Part shown: in pieces, positions 60,778-64,000 of the stretch
Position numbering within the stretch: position 1 is the first letter of the stretch
Layout of the letters: each line of letters begins with the position of its first letter
Assembly (NCBI RefSeq): GCF_002161065.1
Contig: NZ_NFLV01000005.1
Coordinates: forward strand, 140,682-204,681
From: Eubacterium sp. An11
GTDB lineage: Bacteria > Bacillota > Clostridia > Lachnospirales > Lachnospiraceae
Direction: 5' to 3'
Length of the DNA stretch: 64,000 bases
Program-made: the position numbers and the translations under genes
Notes under the pieces: model-generated
Told to the model about the DNA's origin: nothing
What the model saw: only the letters and a program-made list of their open reading frames with translations
Database searches by the model: none

Positions 60778-62289
60778 TTAATGTTTTGCCTTTTTACTCC
60801 AATGCATGAGAGACTCTATACAGTTCACCCATCCTGCATATAATTCTTCTCTCTCTTCTTCCGGCATCTCCGGATGGAATACACGGTCAATCTGACGGCA
60901 TTCCAGAATCTCATCCTGATCTTTCCAGTAACCTACTGCCAGACCTGCCAGATATGCCGCTCCGGCCGCTGTAGTCTCAACGCTCACCGGACGTTCCGCA
61001 TCCGCCCCGAGGATATCCGCCACAAACTGTGCCACGATATTATTATCCGCCGCACCGCCGTCAATACGAAGCAGCTCAATCGGCGCTCCCGCATCTTTCG
61101 CCATGGCATTGGCGATATCTCTGGTCTGATATCCTAAAGAATCCAGAGTCGCTTTAATCACATCATATTTATTGGCACCACGGTGCAGTCCGAAAATGGT
61201 CGCCCGCGCATAAGAATCATACCACGGAGCACCCAGGCCTGAAAAAGCCGGCACCACGTAAACATAGCCTCTCGGCAGTTTTGATTTGGCTGCATAGAAT
61301 TCAGAATCCGGTGTAGAATCGATGAGATCCATCTCATCTCTGAGCCACTGAATAGATGAACCTGCATTGTAAACTGTTCCTTCATAGATGTACTCTACTT
61401 TGCCATTTAAGCCCCATCCGATGGTAAGAAGAAGATCATTCTTAGATGGAATCGGCTTCTCTCCAATGTTCATAAGCATACATCCGGCTGTACCGAATGT
61501 CATCTTGCATTGTCCCGGTTTGAAACAGCACTGTCCGAAGGTGGCAGACTGCTGATCACCGATACATCCGGTAATCGGAATTGCCGCACCACCAAAGAAA
61601 TCATGTCTTTCGATGGTACAGAAATGGCCACTGCTCGGACGAACTTCCGGACACATAGATTTCGGAATATTAAAAAGTTCCAGTAATTCATCATCCCACT
61701 CCAGCGTATGAATATTAAAAAGCTGGGTGCGGGAAGCGTTAGAATAGTCCGTCAGATGACAGCCATTTTCCGTCAGCTTATACATGATCCAGCCGTCGAT
61801 ATTAGAAAAATAGAGATCTCCGGCCTCTGCTTTTTCTCTTGCTCCCGGCACATTGTCAAGAATCCATTTAATCTCCGAAGCGGAAAAATACGGGTCAATG
61901 ATCAAACCTGTCTTGTCCACCAGCATCTGCTCTTTTCCCTGAGCCTTCAGCTCATCACAGTACGGAGCGGTTCTTCTGTCCGCCCAGCCGATAGCATTGT
62001 AAACCGGTTCTCCCGTGTTCTTGTCATAAACGACTACCGTCTCTCTCTGATTAGTAATACCGGCCGCCTTGATCTGCTTTGGATCGATACCGGACTGCTG
62101 AACCACCCGGTTCATCACTTCTTTTGTGGTCAGCCAGATTTCCTTTGGATCCTGCTCCACCCATCCCGGCGTCGGATAATACTGTGCGAATTCTTTAGAA
62201 CACATGGCCACAATCTCGCTGTTCTTATTAAACAATATGGCCCGCGCACTGGTCGTACCTTCATCGATCGTCATGATATACTCTTCCAT
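60778..62289 (-). CDS. glpK: glycerol kinase (FGGY family)
   Basis: The 503-residue kinase makes sn-glycerol 3-phosphate from glycerol and ATP. The glycerol-site residues of E. coli GlpK are all placed: Arg82-Glu83 (in NQRET), Trp102, Tyr134 (DPYFSA) and Asp245-Gln246 (GDQQS). The N-terminal DEGTTSARA is the phosphate motif. The substrate is therefore probably glycerol, though a related polyol cannot be excluded because of the RuBisCO-like neighbour. I use the ATG at 62289 after GGGAGGAGTTACA. It follows the SorC-type regulator by 42 bases. Confidence 0.93.
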   Translation of the reverse strand: MEEYIMTIDEGTTSARAILFNKNSEIVAMCSKEFAQYYPTPGWVEQDPKEIWLTTKEVMNRVVQQSGIDPKQIKAAGITNQRETVVVYDKNTGEPVYNAIGWADRRTAPYCDELKAQGKEQMLVDKTGLIIDPYFSASEIKWILDNVPGAREKAEAGDLYFSNIDGWIMYKLTENGCHLTDYSNASRTQLFNIHTLEWDDELLELFNIPKSMCPEVRPSSGHFCTIERHDFFGGAAIPITGCIGDQQSATFGQCCFKPGQCKMTFGTAGCMLMNIGEKPIPSKNDLLLTIGWGLNGKVEYIYEGTVYNAGSSIQWLRDEMDLIDSTPDSEFYAAKSKLPRGYVYVVPAFSGLGAPWYDSYARATIFGLHRGANKYDVIKATLDSLGYQTRDIANAMAKDAGAPIELLRIDGGAADNNIVAQFVADILGADAERPVSVETTAAGAAYLAGLAVGYWKDQDEILECRQIDRVFHPEMPEEEREELYAGWVNCIESLMHWSKKAKH

Positions 62290-62331
62290 TGTAACTCCTC
62301 CCAATACATGATACGTGTGTTAGTTTTTGCT

Positions 62332-63342
62332 TCAGTCACTTTGATCCAGCTCATTATGAAGACGCAGGATCTCCATACCAAGCTGATAGTCAATGATCAA
62401 TACATCAATTAATTTCCCCTTCAAGGCACTGAGAATCGTATATGCTTTATAAACCCCCGAAGCAATCGTAATCTTAGTGTCTATCTTTTTAAACTGCTCA
62501 AAACCAATAGAGATAATTCTGTCAGAAAGTTCCGTCTGGCACTCCTTTCCTTCTTTGTCAAAGAAACGCAGTGCTATATCCCCCACAACGGATTGTTCCT
62601 GCAGCGACCTCAGTTCCTCCCTGCTCATAAATTCAGGCTTCGCCAGAATTGAATTCAGTTCAGGATAGAGTGAGCCGGTTCCATTAATTGAAATATTTAT
62701 ATTTTCAAACATTTGAAAAACAACATGATTATTCCTCTCCTGCTTGATAATATCCGCTACCTGTTTGCTGCTCATCAGTGCATCTGTAAACAGACAGTAA
62801 TGTTTACCAGAAAACGCTTTGGCCATCCGCATAACCAGCGTACGGACATCCAGTTCATTTCTGAACCCCGCAATACTGCCATGCAAAGTGACAAAAGTAG
62901 CGTCCACCTTCTGAGCAGGATTTAAAAAATTGATCAACTGATAAATGGTGCTTCCCCAGGTAATGCCAAGAACATCATTCTCCTTAATAATTCTTTGCAG
63001 ATACCGGGCTCCTTCCAGCGCCACCAGTTTTTTTACTTCTTCATCATCTTCCAGACATTCTTCTTCCCCCATCTCCGAAGAAACTCCCGGCGCGATGATG
63101 ACATCCTTTAATCCAAATATCTGTTTTAGCTTCTTTTCCAATGAAATACATCCCACATAAGGGTCGCGGATCACGAATTCAATGATCTTGTCTTCCTTTG
63201 CTTTTCTCAGCAATCTGGACACTGTTGTAATTGAAATTTTAAGAATTTTCGCAATTTCATTTTGAGAATAATTCTCTATATAATACATATAGGCGATTTT
63301 GATTACTAAAAAAGTAGATTGGTTATACATGTTGACTGCCAT
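62332..63342 (-). CDS. SorC family transcriptional regulator
   Basis: The 336-residue regulator has a N-terminal helix-turn-helix (NYSQNEIAKILKISITTVSRLLRKA) and a SorC-type sugar-phosphate-binding domain (VLGITWGSTIYQLI, VTLHGSIAG, SIGFEQFKKIDTKI, IASGVYKAYTILSALKGKLIDVLIID). It sits at the head of the glycerol-kinase operon and has a promoter whose upstream site is repeated at the RuBisCO-like gene. It probably responds to a phosphorylated metabolite of the pathway. The ATG at 63342 follows GGGAGCAATCTAAA. Confidence 0.9.
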   Translation of the reverse strand: MAVNMYNQSTFLVIKIAYMYYIENYSQNEIAKILKISITTVSRLLRKAKEDKIIEFVIRDPYVGCISLEKKLKQIFGLKDVIIAPGVSSEMGEEECLEDDEEVKKLVALEGARYLQRIIKENDVLGITWGSTIYQLINFLNPAQKVDATFVTLHGSIAGFRNELDVRTLVMRMAKAFSGKHYCLFTDALMSSKQVADIIKQERNNHVVFQMFENINISINGTGSLYPELNSILAKPEFMSREELRSLQEQSVVGDIALRFFDKEGKECQTELSDRIISIGFEQFKKIDTKITIASGVYKAYTILSALKGKLIDVLIIDYQLGMEILRLHNELDQSD

Positions 63343-63413
63343 TTTAGATTGCTCCCTTCTCCGATATCCACCCCACTATGTTCTGATATTGACATTCTCC
63401 CTGATATAACCTT

Positions 63414-63442
63414 ATCTTATCGTCTGATTTTGTCGAATACAA
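63414..63442 (-). promoter_or_regulatory. promoter of the SorC regulator operon
   Basis: On the minus strand TTGTAT (63437-63442) and TAAGAT (63414-63419) are 17 bases apart, about 72 bases before the ATG. Confidence 0.7.
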
Positions 63443-63446
63443 CAAT

Positions 63447-63458
63447 GAAAATTTTTTC
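63447..63458 (-). promoter_or_regulatory. operator candidate shared with the RuBisCO-like promoter
   Basis: GAAAATTTTTTC (plus-strand reading) starts 4 bases beyond the -35 box, the same spacing as at the RuBisCO-like gene. The surrounding 18 bases match that site at 16 positions. Confidence 0.6.
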
Positions 63459-63538
63459 AACCTATGGTAATTTTGTTTGCCTGATACCTTTAATCCAATA
63501 TCTTTTTTTGAAAAATATAAAATAAAAATGCCGGTACA

Positions 63539-63880
63539 TTAATCTTTTTCCAGATATTTATCGTTTTCCGTAAACGGAGCACAGGAAATAATGTATTGAT
63601 TATATTCATCCGTCGGATTCGTTACCGTATGAAACTCGCCCGGCTCAATGTGAAACATCTGCCCTTCCTCCACAATAGTGGTCACACCATTGATTTCCAC
63701 CTGTAGCTTGCCTTTAAGCACATAGAAATTCTCTTCCATGATGCGGTGTACATGAGGAGCAGCCGTTTCTCCCGGTCTCAGCTGACAAAGTCCAAAACTT
63801 GATCTGGGCCCTTTCATCAAATATTTTGGTCCATGATCTCCATGGCGATATTCTTTATCTTTGGAATCTACTACATACAT
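63539..63880 (-). CDS. single-domain cupin protein
   Basis: The 113-residue beta-barrel has cupin motif 1 (PHVHRIMEENFYVLKGKLQVEI) and motif 2 (GEFHTVTNPTDEYN), with the His residues that usually bind a metal. Its function may be an isomerase or a ligand sensor of the pathway. It lies upstream of the SorC gene with 196 bases between, on the same strand. Confidence 0.88.
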   Translation of the reverse strand: MYVVDSKDKEYRHGDHGPKYLMKGPRSSFGLCQLRPGETAAPHVHRIMEENFYVLKGKLQVEINGVTTIVEEGQMFHIEPGEFHTVTNPTDEYNQYIISCAPFTENDKYLEKD

Positions 63881-63909
63881 TTTTCCTTCCCCCCTAGTAT
63901 AATAATGGT

Positions 63910-63926
63910 GTAGTCAATAAGACTAC
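63910..63926. promoter_or_regulatory. perfect inverted repeat upstream of the cupin gene
   Basis: GTAGTC, 5 bases, GACTAC (63910-63926) lies 30 bases before the cupin start and resembles an operator. A second imperfect dyad, GATAACA/TGTTATC with GAAGAAGG inside, spans 63951-63990 at the window end. Confidence 0.4.
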
Positions 63927-64000
63927 TCGGTTAATAAGTTTCTATGATTAGATAACAGAAGAAGGTGTTCTTCCTTCATCAGATGTTATCCTAAAATAAT

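Noticed and set aside
1..64000. tRNA, rRNA genes and CRISPR arrays
   Set aside because: No cloverleaf-type sequence, rRNA core sequence or regularly spaced repeats were recognised by eye; a covariance or repeat search was not possible.

Overview
The window looks like the chromosome of an endospore-forming, Gram-positive anaerobe of the Lachnospiraceae type (Clostridia). The evidence is the set of sporulation and germination genes (SpoIIR, BofA, a fused GerA operon, a SipL-like SPOCS/LysM protein, a CotS-like protein), a monoderm Flp/Tad pilus locus without a secretin, strong GGAGG ribosome binding sites, and near-consensus sigma-A promoters. Genus and species cannot be told from the sequence alone. 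Gene density is high. No rRNA, tRNA, CRISPR array or prophage was recognised.

Layout. 1-1.8 kb: a sugar isomerase cut by the window edge, translationally coupled to a LacI regulator. 2.1-7.2 kb: malQ, plsC, a small membrane protein, DUF1934, ddl and a short secreted protein. 7.4-11.6 kb: a compact type IV pilus operon (PilT-like ATPase, prepilin-like proteins, PilC) with no PilB in view. 11.7-14.1 kb: spoIIR next to decayed mobile and toxin-like debris (an IS200/IS605 tnpA remnant, a frameshifted HEPN remnant, an Rpn-family nuclease). 14.3-17.9 kb: gerAA and a gerAB-gerAC fusion. 18.1-30 kb: housekeeping genes (ispE, GntR regulator, FMN-riboswitch-controlled ribU, sipL-like, PrcB-like lipoprotein, cca, cotS-like, dnaX, ybaB, recR, pfk). 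30.2-40.7 kb: a rhomboid protease, an FHA protein and a full Flp/Tad pilus operon with several unusual subunits. 40.9-54.9 kb: bofA, DUF1002, a YfhO/glycosyltransferase/small-protein operon, a DUF815 AAA+ pair, pepF, and secreted proteins with Ig-like, FN3 and transglutaminase domains. 55.0-64 kb: a RuBisCO-like protein (RLP) next to glycerol-kinase and glycerol-3-phosphate-dehydrogenase-like genes, a HAD phosphatase, a SorC regulator and a cupin protein.

The last region is the most interesting. A SorC-type regulator, a glycerol-type kinase, a two-flavoprotein plus Fe-S dehydrogenase set, a Cof-type phosphatase and an RLP lie on one strand in series. The promoter of the regulator and the separate promoter of the RLP gene share nearly the same 18-base block, with GAAAAT(A/T)TTTTC placed exactly 4 bp upstream of the -35 box in both. 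This ties the RLP to the same regulon and suggests a phosphorylated polyol or sugar-acid pathway in which the RLP handles a phosphorylated intermediate. The RLP keeps the carbamylation and metal-site motif (K200, D202, E203) but has lost several residues needed for CO2 fixation, so it is not a carboxylating RuBisCO. Other unusual features are a TadZ-like protein without a P-loop, a TadC with a large inserted domain, a TadE with duplicated Cys/His modules, the GerAB-GerAC fusion, and a highly structured element in the ribU leader.
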